Translations under genes and position numbers: made by a program | Notes under the pieces: model-generated | Told to the model about the DNA's origin: nothing | The model's input: only the letters and a program-made list of their open reading frames with translations | Database searches by the model: none | In this document: one piece after another, positions 51,505-60,917 of the stretch | Layout of the letters: each line of letters opens with the position of its first letter | Numbering within the stretch: the stretch's first letter is position 1 | Source of the DNA: Paractinoplanes aksuensis | GTDB taxonomy: Bacteria; Actinomycetota; Actinomycetes; Mycobacteriales; Micromonosporaceae | Direction: 5' to 3' | DNA length: 64,000 nt | Assembly (NCBI RefSeq): GCF_024137025.1 | Contig: NZ_JAMYJR010000033.1 | Location: forward strand, 62,001 to 126,000

Positions 51505-52188
51505 GTGACCGCACGTATCCTGGTGGCCGACGACGACCCGAAGCATGCCCAGCTCATCCGGCTCTACCTCGAGAAGGAGGGGCACCAGGTCATCACCGTG
51601 GGTGATGGCCGCTCCGCGCTCGAGGTGGCTCGCGCCCGCAAGCCCGACCTGGTCGTGCTCGACGTGATGATGCCGCTGGTGGACGGCCTGGACGTGTGCC
51701 GCATCCTGCGGGCCGAGTCGTCGGTGGCGATCATCATGGTCACCGCCCGCTCGTCGGAGAACGACATGCTGCTCGGGCTGGACATCGGGGCCGACGACTA
51801 CCTGCCCAAGCCGGTGAGCCCGCGCGAGCTGACGGCCCGGGTGCGGGCGCTGCTGCGGCGCACGGGCGCGGCCGACGGGCCCTCCTCGATCCTGCGGGTG
51901 GGCGATCTGGAGGTGGACGCGGGCCGGTTCGAGGTGCGGGTCCGGGGCGAGGCGGTCACGCTCACGGCCAAGGAGTTCGGGATCCTGGAGCTGCTGGCCC
52001 GCGAGCCGGGCCGGGTGTTCACCCGGGGCCAGATCATCGACAAGACGTTCGGCTTCGAGCACGACGTCTCGGCCCGCACGGTCGACGCGCACGTGGTCAA
52101 CCTGCGCCGCAAGATCGAGGCCGACCCGGCCGAGCCGCGTTACGTGCAGACCGTCTACGGCCGCGGGTACCGGATGGCCGAGCAGTGA
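51505..52188 (+). CDS. OmpR/PhoB-family response regulator
   Basis: 227 residues from GTG 51505. Receiver: ILVADDDPKHAQLIRLYL, phospho-Asp in LVVLDVMMPLVDGL, Thr/Lys in MVTARSSEND and DYLPKPVSPREL. The winged-helix DNA-binding domain ends in ARTVDAHVVNLRRKIE then YVQTVYGRGYRM. It is coupled to the kinase by a GTGA overlap. The preceding 140 bp are the likely promoter region shared with the divergent asnB gene. Confidence 0.94.
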   Translation: MTARILVADDDPKHAQLIRLYLEKEGHQVITVGDGRSALEVARARKPDLVVLDVMMPLVDGLDVCRILRAESSVAIIMVTARSSENDMLLGLDIGADDYLPKPVSPRELTARVRALLRRTGAADGPSSILRVGDLEVDAGRFEVRVRGEAVTLTAKEFGILELLAREPGRVFTRGQIIDKTFGFEHDVSARTVDAHVVNLRRKIEADPAEPRYVQTVYGRGYRMAEQ

Positions 52189-53903
52189 GTTTCCGCCTGC
52201 GCATCTTCGTGCTCGTGCTGCTGGTGGCCTCGACCGCGATCGGCGCCACGGCCTGGCTCACGCTCAAGCTGAGCTCGCGCGAGGTGTCGCAGGCGCTGGA
52301 GGCCCAGAACCGGCACCGGGCCGACATCATCGCCGAGATCCAGCAGTACGGCTTGAAGCACGGACGCTGGCCCGGGGTCGACCAGGTCGTCGCCGGCCTG
52401 TCCGAGCGCACCGGCCTGCACATCCAGCTGCAGACGGCCGAGGGCGAGGTGCTGGTCGACTCGGACATCCAGGCCAACCGCCCGTCCGGGCCGGTCCAGC
52501 CCGTGGCGTACGACATCGACCCGCTCCCGGCGCCGCGGTTCTCCCCGACGGCAGCCCCGGCGAGCAAGGTCGTGCGGGTCAACTACATCCCGAGGGACGT
52601 GTTCGGGAAGGCGGACCCGGTCCGCGACGACGCGGCCCGGCTGACCCTGCGGCAGGCCGCGCAGTACCGGGCGGGCCTGGTCCTCGTCCGCTGCCTGGGT
52701 GACGCCACGGGCGCCGACCCGGCCCTGGCCGGCACCCAGGCCCCGTACGTGTCCCAGGCCCAGCTGACGCAGTCGCCCGAATGCCTGCAGAAGGCCACGA
52801 CCCGGGTGCTGGGCGACGAGTACTGGTTCCAGGGCTACTGGGACTATCTGACGCGCTGCGAGCGGCTCAAGCCGGGCGAGGGCATGGACGCCGACCTGAC
52901 CAACACGGCCTGCCTGCGCGGGGCGTTCAACGACACGGTGGTGACCAGCTCGGCCGTTCCGCTGCTGCTCTACCTCGGCGGCCGCAACACGGTCGAGGTG
53001 GCCGACTTCGGGCGCCCGGCGCTGGCCGGCGCGGCCGGGCTGCTGATCGTGGCCCTGGCCGGCACGTTCCTGATCGCACGTCAGGTCAGCCGGCCGGTGC
53101 GGCGGCTCACCGGGGCCTCGATCCTGCTCGCGGCCGGTCAGCACGACGTGCGGGTGCGCGACGAGGGCCACGGCGAGCTGGCCCAGCTGTCCCGGTCGTT
53201 CAATGCGATGGCCAAGGCGGTGCAGGAGAGCGAGGAGCGGCAGCGCCGGCTCGTGGCCGACGTCGCGCACGAGATGCGTACGCCGTTGTCGAACCTGCGG
53301 GGTTATCTCGAGGGCCTGGCCGACGGAGTGATCGAGCCCAGCCGGGAGCTGTTCGCCTCGCTGCACGAGGAGACCCTGCTGCAGCGCCGCATCCTGGACG
53401 ACCTGCAGGTGCTGGCCCTGGCCGAGGCGGGCGACCTCGGATACACCCGGACGCCGACCGACCTGGCCGAGCTGGCCACGGCCGGGGTGACCGCGCAGCT
53501 GGCGGTGGCGGCCGCGGCCGGGGTGACGCTCGAGGTCGAGGCGGACACGCCGGTCATGGTCTCGGCCGACCAGGACCGGATGCGCCAGGTGCTGGGCAAC
53601 CTGCTGACCAACGCCATCCGCTACACCGACCGGGGCGGGCGGGTGGTCGTCCGGGCCCGGGCCGAGGCGGGCGAGGCGTGGCTGTCCGTCGAGGACACCG
53701 GCGTCGGGATCGCCCCCGGCGACGTGCCACATGTGTTCGAGCGGTTCTGGCGGGCCGACCCGGCCCGGCAGCGCGCCACCGGCGGCAGTGGACTCGGGCT
53801 GACGATCGCGCAACGCATCGTGACCGACCACGGTGGCCGCATCGAGGTGGTCAGCCGCCCGCACCTGGGTACGACGTTCACCGTGCGTATTCCACTGTCC
53901 TAG
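52185..53903 (+). CDS. Membrane sensor histidine kinase (HAMP-HisKA-HATPase)
   Basis: 572 residues. First membrane helix near residues 6-26, then an extracytoplasmic sensor of about 245 residues with three or four Cys (VRCLGDATG, SPECLQKA, LTRCERL, TACLRG) that may form disulfides. The second helix is at about 275-298. HAMP follows, then the H-box ADVAHEMRTPLSNLRGYLEGL (about 357) and the ATPase with NLLTNAIRYTD, VEDTGVGIAPGD and GGSGLGLTIAQRIV. It phosphorylates the adjacent OmpR-type regulator. Confidence 0.92.
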   Translation: MSFRLRIFVLVLLVASTAIGATAWLTLKLSSREVSQALEAQNRHRADIIAEIQQYGLKHGRWPGVDQVVAGLSERTGLHIQLQTAEGEVLVDSDIQANRPSGPVQPVAYDIDPLPAPRFSPTAAPASKVVRVNYIPRDVFGKADPVRDDAARLTLRQAAQYRAGLVLVRCLGDATGADPALAGTQAPYVSQAQLTQSPECLQKATTRVLGDEYWFQGYWDYLTRCERLKPGEGMDADLTNTACLRGAFNDTVVTSSAVPLLLYLGGRNTVEVADFGRPALAGAAGLLIVALAGTFLIARQVSRPVRRLTGASILLAAGQHDVRVRDEGHGELAQLSRSFNAMAKAVQESEERQRRLVADVAHEMRTPLSNLRGYLEGLADGVIEPSRELFASLHEETLLQRRILDDLQVLALAEAGDLGYTRTPTDLAELATAGVTAQLAVAAAAGVTLEVEADTPVMVSADQDRMRQVLGNLLTNAIRYTDRGGRVVVRARAEAGEAWLSVEDTGVGIAPGDVPHVFERFWRADPARQRATGGSGLGLTIAQRIVTDHGGRIEVVSRPHLGTTFTVRIPLS

Positions 53904-54135
53904 TAGGGCTCGCGCGCTGCTTTCGACTGATGCCGCAAAAGTTTTGTTCGTCGATCCAAAAGTCTGGACAGGACTGTTCCTTACTTCATAACGTGAAGCC
54001 CACTACGGGATTGTTTCCGGCACGTGACGGCCCCCACCGTCGCGGCCTGGAAGCACGCCCGCAAGCCACAGCAATCCCCGGCTGCGGCGCGGCGGCACGC
54101 GCCCCGCCTGGCGACTCGAGTCAGGAAGGGACCAC

Positions 54136-56979
54136 GTGAACAAAAGGATCCATGTCCATCGAAGAACAGCGATGGGAACGGCTGCTCTTCTGCTCTCCTC
54201 CGTCCTCACGGTGGCCGTCATGCCGGCCTCCCCAGCCGCCGCGGTGATCAACCCGGCCGACTTCCAGCAGGTCACGCTGGCCAAAGGTGTGGCCGAGACC
54301 GGCGAGCCGATGAGCATCGCCGTGCTGCCCGACCGGTCGGTGCTGCACACCGCCCGCAACGGCACACTGCGGCGCACCGACGCGGCCGGCGCCACCACGG
54401 TCATCGCGAACATCCCCGTCTACACCCACGACGAGGAGGGTCTGCAGGGCGTGGCGGTCGACCCCGGTTTCGCCACCAACCGGCAGATCTTCCTGTTCTA
54501 CGCGCCGCCGCTGAACACCCCGGCCGGTGACGCCCCGGCCACCGGTACGGCGGCCACGTGGGCCACCTGGGCCGGGGTCAACCGGCTGTCGCGGTTCACC
54601 CTCAACACCGACTTCTCGGTCAACATGTCGAGCCAGGTCAACGTGCTCGACGTCGCGACCGACCGGGGCCAGTGCTGCCACGTCGGCGGCGACATGGACT
54701 GGGACGCAGCCGGCAACCTGTACATCTCGACCGGCGACGACTCCAACCCGTTCGACTCGGCCGGCTACTCCCCGATCGACGAGCGGACCGACCGCAACCC
54801 GGTCTTCGACGCCCAGCGCAGCGCGGGCAACACCAACGACCTGCGCGGCAAGATCCTGCGGATCAAGCCCAACACCAACGGGACGTACTCGATCCCGTCG
54901 GGCAACCTGTTCGCCCCGGGTACGGCCGGCACCCGGCCCGAGATCTACGCCATGGGGTTCCGCAACCCGTTCCGGATCAGCGTCGACAAGGCCACCGGCG
55001 TGGTCTGGGTCGGCGACTACGGTCCGGACGCGGGCACCACGTCGTCCACCCGCGGACCGTCCGGGCAGGTCGAGTTCGACCGGGTCACGGCGCCCGGCAA
55101 CTTCGGCTGGCCGTACTGCACCGGCACCAACACGACCACCGAGACGTACAACGAGTGGAACTTCGCGACCAACGCGACCGGCCCCAAGTACAACTGCACG
55201 GGCGGGCCGGCCAACAACTCGTTCCGCAACACCGGTCTCGGCACGCTGCCCCCGGCCCAGCCGGCCTGGATCCGGTACGCCGGTGACGCCGGCACCCCGT
55301 CCGAGTTCGGCGGCGGCTCCGAGTCGCCGATGGCCGGCCCGGTCTACCGGTACAACGCGAGCAACCCCTCCACCACGAAGTTCCCGCAGGTGTTCGACGG
55401 CAACTTCTTCGCCGGTGAGCTCGGCCGGGGCTGGATCAAGCCGATCGTGGTCAACGCCAACGGCACCCGGGGCGCGATCGACACCTTCCCGTGGAACGGC
55501 AAGCAGGTCATGGACATGGCGTTCGGGCCGGACGGCGCGCTCTACGTCCTCGACTACGGCACCGGCTACTTCAACGGGGACGCCAACTCGGCGCTCTACC
55601 GGTACGACTACGTGGCCGGCGGCAACCGGGCGCCGACGGCTCAGGCCAGTGCGACGCCGACGTCGGGTTCGGCCCCGCTCAGCGTGCAGTTCTCGTCGGC
55701 CGGGAGCAGCGACCCCGACGGTGGGGCGCTGACCTATTCGTGGGCGTTCGGCGACGGTACGACGTCGACGGCCGCGAACCCCGCCAAGACGTACAGCAGC
55801 AATGGCTCGTACACAGCGACCTTGACTGTGCGTGACCCACAGGGCGCGACCGGGACGGCGAGCGTGACCGTCACGGTCGGCAACACCGCACCCAGGGTGA
55901 CCATCAATGCCCCGGCCGCGGGTCAGCTCGCCTCGTTCGGCGACAGCATCCCGTGGAGCGTCACGGTCACCGACCCCGAGGACGGCACGATCGACTGCAC
56001 GAAGGTGACCATGGCCTACGTGCTCGGTCACGACCAGCACGGTCACCAGATCACGTCGCAGACCGGGTGCTCGGGCACGATCACCATCCCGACCGACGGC
56101 GAGCACGACGACGCCGCGAACATCTTCCCGATCTTCGACGCGTCCTACACCGACAAGGGCGGGCTGGTCGGCAACGCCCAGCACATCCTGGCTCCGCGCA
56201 AGCGGCAGGCCGAGCACTACAAGACGGCCCAGGGCGTCACCAAGATGTCCAAGACCACGGCCGAGGGCGGGCAGACCGTCGGTGACATCAACAACGGCGA
56301 CTGGATCCAGTTCGATCCGTACAAGCTGAACAACGCCACGTCCTTCACGGCCCGGGTCTCCTCGGCCGGCATCGGCGGTACGCTCCAGCTGCGTACGGGC
56401 TCGGCCACCGGCACGGTCATCGGCTCGGCCGCGGTCGCGCCGACCGGGTCGTGGGACACCTTCGTCAATGTCACCGGGTCGATCAGCGGGGCGCCGGCCG
56501 GCACCACGTCGCTCTACCTGACGTTCGCCGGCGGCACCACGGGCGCGCTGTTCGACCTGGACAGCTTCTCGTTCACCACCGGCACGGCGCAGAGCCTGCT
56601 CTCGCTCAACAAGACGGCCACCGCCTCGAGCGTCGAGAACGCCACCTACCCGGCGTCCGCCGCGGTGGACGCCTCGGCCACCACCCGCTGGTCGAGCGCT
56701 TTCAGCGACCCGCAATGGATCCAGGTCGACCTGGGCCAGACCTACAACATTTCCCGCGTACGCCTGCAGTGGGAGGCCGCCTACGGGTCGGCCTACCAGA
56801 TCCAGACGTCGACCAACGGCACCACCTGGGCCACCGCGCGCTCGATCACCGGTGGCAACGGTGGCGAGGACGACAACGTCGGCCTCAGCGCGCAAGCACG
56901 GTACGTCCGCATCAACGCCACCACCCGGGCCACGGCGTGGGGCTACTCGCTCTTCAACTTCGAGGTGTACGGCAGCTGA
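54136..56979 (+). CDS. Secreted PQQ-type sugar dehydrogenase with PKD, CBM6-like and discoidin domains
   Basis: 947 residues from GTG 54136 (ribosome site AGGAAGG). Signal peptide ends near PASPAAA. Residues about 38-490 form a glucose/sorbosone dehydrogenase beta-propeller (THDEEGLQGVAVDPGF, YAMGFRNPFRISVD, DMAFGPDGALYVLDYG). A PKD domain (500-585, SYSWAFGDGTT-like), a further beta domain, a CBM6-like module and a C-terminal F5/8-type discoidin domain (about 825-947) follow. It likely oxidises or binds a polysaccharide-derived sugar outside the cell. Confidence 0.88.
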   Translation: MNKRIHVHRRTAMGTAALLLSSVLTVAVMPASPAAAVINPADFQQVTLAKGVAETGEPMSIAVLPDRSVLHTARNGTLRRTDAAGATTVIANIPVYTHDEEGLQGVAVDPGFATNRQIFLFYAPPLNTPAGDAPATGTAATWATWAGVNRLSRFTLNTDFSVNMSSQVNVLDVATDRGQCCHVGGDMDWDAAGNLYISTGDDSNPFDSAGYSPIDERTDRNPVFDAQRSAGNTNDLRGKILRIKPNTNGTYSIPSGNLFAPGTAGTRPEIYAMGFRNPFRISVDKATGVVWVGDYGPDAGTTSSTRGPSGQVEFDRVTAPGNFGWPYCTGTNTTTETYNEWNFATNATGPKYNCTGGPANNSFRNTGLGTLPPAQPAWIRYAGDAGTPSEFGGGSESPMAGPVYRYNASNPSTTKFPQVFDGNFFAGELGRGWIKPIVVNANGTRGAIDTFPWNGKQVMDMAFGPDGALYVLDYGTGYFNGDANSALYRYDYVAGGNRAPTAQASATPTSGSAPLSVQFSSAGSSDPDGGALTYSWAFGDGTTSTAANPAKTYSSNGSYTATLTVRDPQGATGTASVTVTVGNTAPRVTINAPAAGQLASFGDSIPWSVTVTDPEDGTIDCTKVTMAYVLGHDQHGHQITSQTGCSGTITIPTDGEHDDAANIFPIFDASYTDKGGLVGNAQHILAPRKRQAEHYKTAQGVTKMSKTTAEGGQTVGDINNGDWIQFDPYKLNNATSFTARVSSAGIGGTLQLRTGSATGTVIGSAAVAPTGSWDTFVNVTGSISGAPAGTTSLYLTFAGGTTGALFDLDSFSFTTGTAQSLLSLNKTATASSVENATYPASAAVDASATTRWSSAFSDPQWIQVDLGQTYNISRVRLQWEAAYGSAYQIQTSTNGTTWATARSITGGNGGEDDNVGLSAQARYVRINATTRATAWGYSLFNFEVYGS

Positions 56980-56992
56980 TCCTTCCCCTTAG

Positions 56993-57028
56993 GAGTGGGC
57001 GCCCGTTCCCCCAAGCGGGCGCCCACTC
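56993..57028 (+). terminator. Stem-loop between the two secreted-protein genes
   Basis: A 13-bp perfect stem, GAGTGGGCGCCCG with its exact complement, around a 10-base loop. It ends 21 bp before the next start codon, so it may partly terminate or separate expression of the two genes. Confidence 0.8.
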
Positions 57029-57049
57029 TCCCCGAGCACAGGAGGTTTC

Positions 57050-58753
57050 ATGCGCAAGCTGATAGCCGGCACGGCGACCCTGGTCGCCCTCGCCGCCTGC
57101 ACGTTCACGGCTTCACCCGCAGCAGCGGCCGACGCACCGTACGACGTACTGGTCTTCTCCAAGACGGCCGGCTTCCGTCACGACGCGATCCCGGTCGGCA
57201 TCCAGACGATCCGCGACCTGGGCGCGGCCAACAACTTCTCGGTCACGGCGACCGAGGACGCCAACGCGTTCACCACGGCCAACCTGGCCCAGTACGAGAC
57301 GGTGGTCTTCCTCAACACCACCGGCGACGTGCTCAACGCCACGCAGCAAACCGCTTTCGAGTCGTACGTGCGAGGCGGCGGCGGTTATGCCGGCGTCCAC
57401 GCCGCGGCCGACACCGAGTACGACTGGCCGTTCTACGGCAACCTGGTCGGGGCGTACTTCCACTCGCACCCGGCGATCCAGACCGTCACGGCCCGGGTCC
57501 AGAACCGGGCCCACCCGAGCAGCGCCCACCTGCCGCAGAACTGGACCCGCAACGACGAGCTCTACAACTACCGCACCAACCCCCGCAGCAGCGCGGCCGT
57601 GCTGGCCACGCTGGACGAGTCGACGTACTCGGGCGGCAACATGGGCGCGGACCACCCGATCTCGTGGTGCAAGACGGTCGACAGCGGACGGTCGTGGTAC
57701 ACCGGCTTCGGCCACACCCAGGCCTCGTACGCCGAAGCGAACTTCCGCAGCCACCTGCTGGGCGGCCTCCGCTACACGGCCAACCGGGCCAAGGCCGACT
57801 GCCGGCCCGAGACCGGCTACACCGCGATCTACAACGGCAGCACCACCGGCTGGACGCAGGCCGGGCCGGGCAGCTTCACCAACAGCGACGCCACGCTGAG
57901 CTCGACCGGCGGCATGGGTCTCTACTGGTACTCGGCCAAGCAGTTCACGTCGTACTCGCTCAAGGCCGACTGGCGGCTCACCGGCGACAGCAACTCGGGC
58001 ATCTTCGTCGGCTTCCCCAACCCCAACAACGACCCCTGGGTGGCCGTCAACCAGGGGTACGAGGTGCAGATCGACGCCACCGACGCGGCCGACCGCACGA
58101 CCGGCGCCATCTACACCTTCAAGTCGGCCGACCTCGCCGCCCGCGACGCCGCGCTGAACCCGGCCGGTGAATGGAACTCCTACGAGCTGCTCGTCGAGGG
58201 CCAGCGCATCCGGGTCTACCTGAACGGCAAGCTGGTCAACGACTTCACCAACACCGACCCGGCCCGCAACCTGGACGGCTACATCGGCATCCAGAACCAC
58301 GGCGCCGGCGACCAGGCCGCCTTCCGCAACATCCGGGTCAAGGAGCTCACCGGGCAGCCGCCGGTGACCAACCTGGCCCTGAACAAGACGGCCACCGCCT
58401 CCAGCGTCGAGAACGCCTCGTACCCGGCCTCGGCCGCGGTCGACGCCAGCACCAGCACCCGCTGGTCGAGCGCGTTCAGCGACCCGCAGTGGATCCAGGT
58501 CGACCTGGGTGCAACCTACAACGTTTCCCGCGTACGCCTGCAGTGGGAGGCCGCCTACGGGTCGGCGTACCAGATCCAGACGTCGGCCAACGGCAGCACC
58601 TGGACCACCGCCCGGTCGGTGACCGGGGGCAACGGCGGCGAGGACGACCTCACCGGACTGAACGCGCAGGCCCGGTACGTGCGCGTGCTCGGCACCACCC
58701 GGGCCACGGCCTGGGGCTATTCCCTCTTCAACTTCGAGGTCTACGGCAACTAG
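57050..58753 (+). CDS. Secreted ThuA-DUF1080-discoidin protein
   Basis: 567 residues, ATG 57050 with AGGAGG upstream. Signal peptide ends ASPAAA. ThuA-like domain (about 30-245: VLVFSKTAGFRHDAIPVG, GGGYAGVHAAADTEYDWPFYG, HPISWCK, WYTGFGHT). DUF1080 / 3-keto-disaccharide hydrolase domain (about 258-435: GIFVGFPNPNNDPW, GYEVQIDATD). C-terminal discoidin domain (about 440-567). ThuA and DUF1080 proteins take part in 3-keto-sugar metabolism, so with the upstream dehydrogenase this suggests an extracellular 3-keto-glycoside route. Confidence 0.88.
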   Translation: MRKLIAGTATLVALAACTFTASPAAAADAPYDVLVFSKTAGFRHDAIPVGIQTIRDLGAANNFSVTATEDANAFTTANLAQYETVVFLNTTGDVLNATQQTAFESYVRGGGGYAGVHAAADTEYDWPFYGNLVGAYFHSHPAIQTVTARVQNRAHPSSAHLPQNWTRNDELYNYRTNPRSSAAVLATLDESTYSGGNMGADHPISWCKTVDSGRSWYTGFGHTQASYAEANFRSHLLGGLRYTANRAKADCRPETGYTAIYNGSTTGWTQAGPGSFTNSDATLSSTGGMGLYWYSAKQFTSYSLKADWRLTGDSNSGIFVGFPNPNNDPWVAVNQGYEVQIDATDAADRTTGAIYTFKSADLAARDAALNPAGEWNSYELLVEGQRIRVYLNGKLVNDFTNTDPARNLDGYIGIQNHGAGDQAAFRNIRVKELTGQPPVTNLALNKTATASSVENASYPASAAVDASTSTRWSSAFSDPQWIQVDLGATYNVSRVRLQWEAAYGSAYQIQTSANGSTWTTARSVTGGNGGEDDLTGLNAQARYVRVLGTTRATAWGYSLFNFEVYGN

Positions 58754-58774
58754 CAACAAAGGAAAGAGGTTCGG

Positions 58775-59914
58775 ATGACGACTGGCGTGTGGTTGATCGG
58801 AGCACGAGGATCTGTGGCCGTGACCAGCATGGTCGGGGCCACCGCACTACGCGCCGGGCTCGCCGAGCCGCTCGGTTGCGTCACCGAACTGCCGGAGCTG
58901 GCCGGCCCGGCCCTCCCGGGTCTGGCCGAGCTGGTCTTCGGCGGGCACGACATCAGTGACATCACCCTCGAGAAGAAGGTGGAAGACCTGGTCGCCGCAG
59001 GCGTGCTGCCCGCACGCCTGGCGGCGGCCGTGGCCGACCAGCTGGACGGGCTGCAGCGCGAGCTGCGGCCCGTGCCGACGGCCTCGACGCAGGCCGAGGT
59101 GGCCCGGCTGGTTGCCCAGGACATCGACGACTTCCGGCGGCGGCGTGGCCTGTCCCAGGTCGTCGTCGTCAACGTCTCGTCGACCGAGCCCATCTTCGAG
59201 TCGGGAGCGGCTCATTCGTCGCTCGCGGCACTCGAGGAGGCACTGGCTCAGGGCTCGCCGCTGCCGCCGAGCTCGCTCTACGCGTACGCCGCCTTCAATG
59301 CCGGCTGCGCCTTCGTGGACTTCACGCCGTCCACCGGGGCGAGGCTGCCGGCCCTGCGCGAGCTGGCCGAGCGGGAGGGCCTGCCCTACGCCGGTCACGA
59401 CGGCAAGACCGGCGAGACGCTGGTCAAATCGGTGCTGGCCCCCATGTTCGCGATGCGCCATCTGCGCGTACGCACGTGGAGCGGCACCAACCTGCTGGGC
59501 GGCGGCGACGGCGCCAACCTGGCCGACCCCGCCGCCAACGCGGCCAAGGCCACCAGCAAGCAGCGGGTGCTGGCCGAAACCCTCGGCTACCAGCCCCAGG
59601 GCACCAGCCACATCGAGTACGTGGACGACATCGGCGACTTCAAGACCGCGTGGGACCTGATCACGTTCAGCGGCTTCCTGGGCACCCAGATGCGGATGGA
59701 GTTCTCGTGGCACGGCTGCGACTCGGCCCTGGCCGCGCCGCTGATCCTCGACCTGGCCCGGATCACGGCGGCCGCCCACGCGGCCGGGCGGGGCGGGGCG
59801 CTGACCGAGCTGGCGTTCTTCTTCAAGGACCCGATCGGCGAGGTGCCGCACGCGCTGGCCGAGCAGTGGGCGACGCTGGCCGCGTTCGTGCGGGGGCTCC
59901 ATGCGCCTGCGTGA
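58775..59914 (+). CDS. Inositol-3-phosphate synthase family protein
   Basis: 379 residues. NAD-binding start VWLIGARGSVAVTSMVGATAL and the family core: VVNVSSTEP, SLYAYAAFNAGCAFVDFTPS, AGHDGKTGETLVKSVLAPMF, GTNLLGGGDGANL and FKTAWDLITFSGFLGTQMRMEF. The canonical enzyme isomerises glucose-6-phosphate to inositol-3-phosphate; this copy belongs to the ebo cluster and may act on another sugar phosphate. AAAGGAAAGAGG lies upstream of ATG 58775. It overlaps the UbiA gene by 14 bp. Confidence 0.88.
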   Translation: MTTGVWLIGARGSVAVTSMVGATALRAGLAEPLGCVTELPELAGPALPGLAELVFGGHDISDITLEKKVEDLVAAGVLPARLAAAVADQLDGLQRELRPVPTASTQAEVARLVAQDIDDFRRRRGLSQVVVVNVSSTEPIFESGAAHSSLAALEEALAQGSPLPPSSLYAYAAFNAGCAFVDFTPSTGARLPALRELAEREGLPYAGHDGKTGETLVKSVLAPMFAMRHLRVRTWSGTNLLGGGDGANLADPAANAAKATSKQRVLAETLGYQPQGTSHIEYVDDIGDFKTAWDLITFSGFLGTQMRMEFSWHGCDSALAAPLILDLARITAAAHAAGRGGALTELAFFFKDPIGEVPHALAEQWATLAAFVRGLHAPA

Positions 59915-60917
59915 CCTGGCCGAACTCGTACGGGCACCGGCCGCGCTGTCGGTGCCCGGGGACACGGTGGCGGGGGCGGCCGCGTCAGGCGGGCTGCGCC
60001 GGTCGACGCCGGGGCTGGCCGCCGCGTCGGTCTGCCTGTACTGGGGTGGCATGGCCGCCAACGACTGGGCCGACCGCGAACTCGACGCGCACGAACGGCC
60101 GGAACGGCCCATCCCGTCCGGGCGGATCGGGGCGGGGCAGGCGTTGCTGGCCGCGGCCGGGCTGACCGCGGCCGGGGTCGGGTTGGCCGCGCTGGCCGGC
60201 GGCAGACGGGCTGCGGCGGTCGCAGTGCCGCTGGCGGGGGCGGTGTGGATCTACGACTTGTGGGCCAAGAACACCGCTGCTGGGCCGCCGATGATGGCTC
60301 TGTGCCGTGGGTTGGATGTGCTGCTCGGCGCCAGCGGCGGTGATGTGCGTAGGGCGGTGCCGGCGGCGCTCACCGTTGCTGCCCATACGTACACGGTGAC
60401 AGCGTTGTCACGGCACGAAGTGTCGGGGGCGACGCCCGCGCTGCCGTTGAGCACGCTGGCCGGCACGGTGGGGGTGGCCGCTGCGGCAGCCGCGGCGAAG
60501 TCTCGTTTCGATCATGCGCGAACCCACCACCGAGCCCACCCTCCCAAGGGGGAGCCCCCTCGTCCATTTTCGCAAGCGAGCGGGCGGCTTCGGGCTTCGA
60601 ATGCTGTGGCCTGTGGACAGGGCGACGATGTGGACAACGCCCGAAGCCGGTCCACGCGTGTTATGCCGGCTGCGGGCACCATCGCGACCACAGCGCTCGC
60701 AGCCTGGTACCTCAACGGATACGGCCGAGCCCAACTCCGCGCGGCCGCCGACCCCACCGCCGCCCCGATCCGCGCGGCCGTCGGCGCCGGCATCACCGAG
60801 CTGCCATCGCTGCAGGGAGCACTGACGGCAAAGGCCGGCTCCCCCGCGTACGGGATCGGTCTGGCCCTGATGGCGCCCCTGGCCCGCCGCCTGGCTCGAA
60901 AGGTGTCGCCGACATGA
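59901..60917 (+). CDS. eboC: UbiA-family prenyltransferase (EboC-like) with in-frame insert
   Basis: 338 residues, polytopic. The first Asp-rich motif is NDWADRELDAHERPERPIPSG (about 52-72), which binds prenyl diphosphate through magnesium. The second is weaker (YDLWAKNTAAGPPMMALCRGLD). Ebo clusters always carry such a gene. After the helix ending TVGVAAAAAAA, about 57 residues of hydrophilic, Arg/His/Pro-rich sequence interrupt the protein before the fold resumes at AAGTIATTALAAWYL. Start and stop overlap neighbouring genes, so the frame is translated through the insert. Confidence 0.82.
   Translation: MRLRDLAELVRAPAALSVPGDTVAGAAASGGLRRSTPGLAAASVCLYWGGMAANDWADRELDAHERPERPIPSGRIGAGQALLAAAGLTAAGVGLAALAGGRRAAAVAVPLAGAVWIYDLWAKNTAAGPPMMALCRGLDVLLGASGGDVRRAVPAALTVAAHTYTVTALSRHEVSGATPALPLSTLAGTVGVAAAAAAAKSRFDHARTHHRAHPPKGEPPRPFSQASGRLRASNAVACGQGDDVDNARSRSTRVMPAAGTIATTALAAWYLNGYGRAQLRAAADPTAAPIRAAVGAGITELPSLQGALTAKAGSPAYGIGLALMAPLARRLARKVSPT
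60498..60670 (+). other. In-frame inserted element in the UbiA gene with DnaA box and inverted repeats
   Basis: The segment has lower coding bias than its surroundings. It contains an 11-bp inverted repeat CGGCTTCGGGC/GCCCGAAGCCG flanking about 44 bp, within which lie the palindrome CCTGTGGACAGG and TGTGGACAA (60629-60637, a DnaA-box consensus on the other strand). The edges are estimated from where UbiA-like sequence stops and resumes. Confidence 0.55.
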
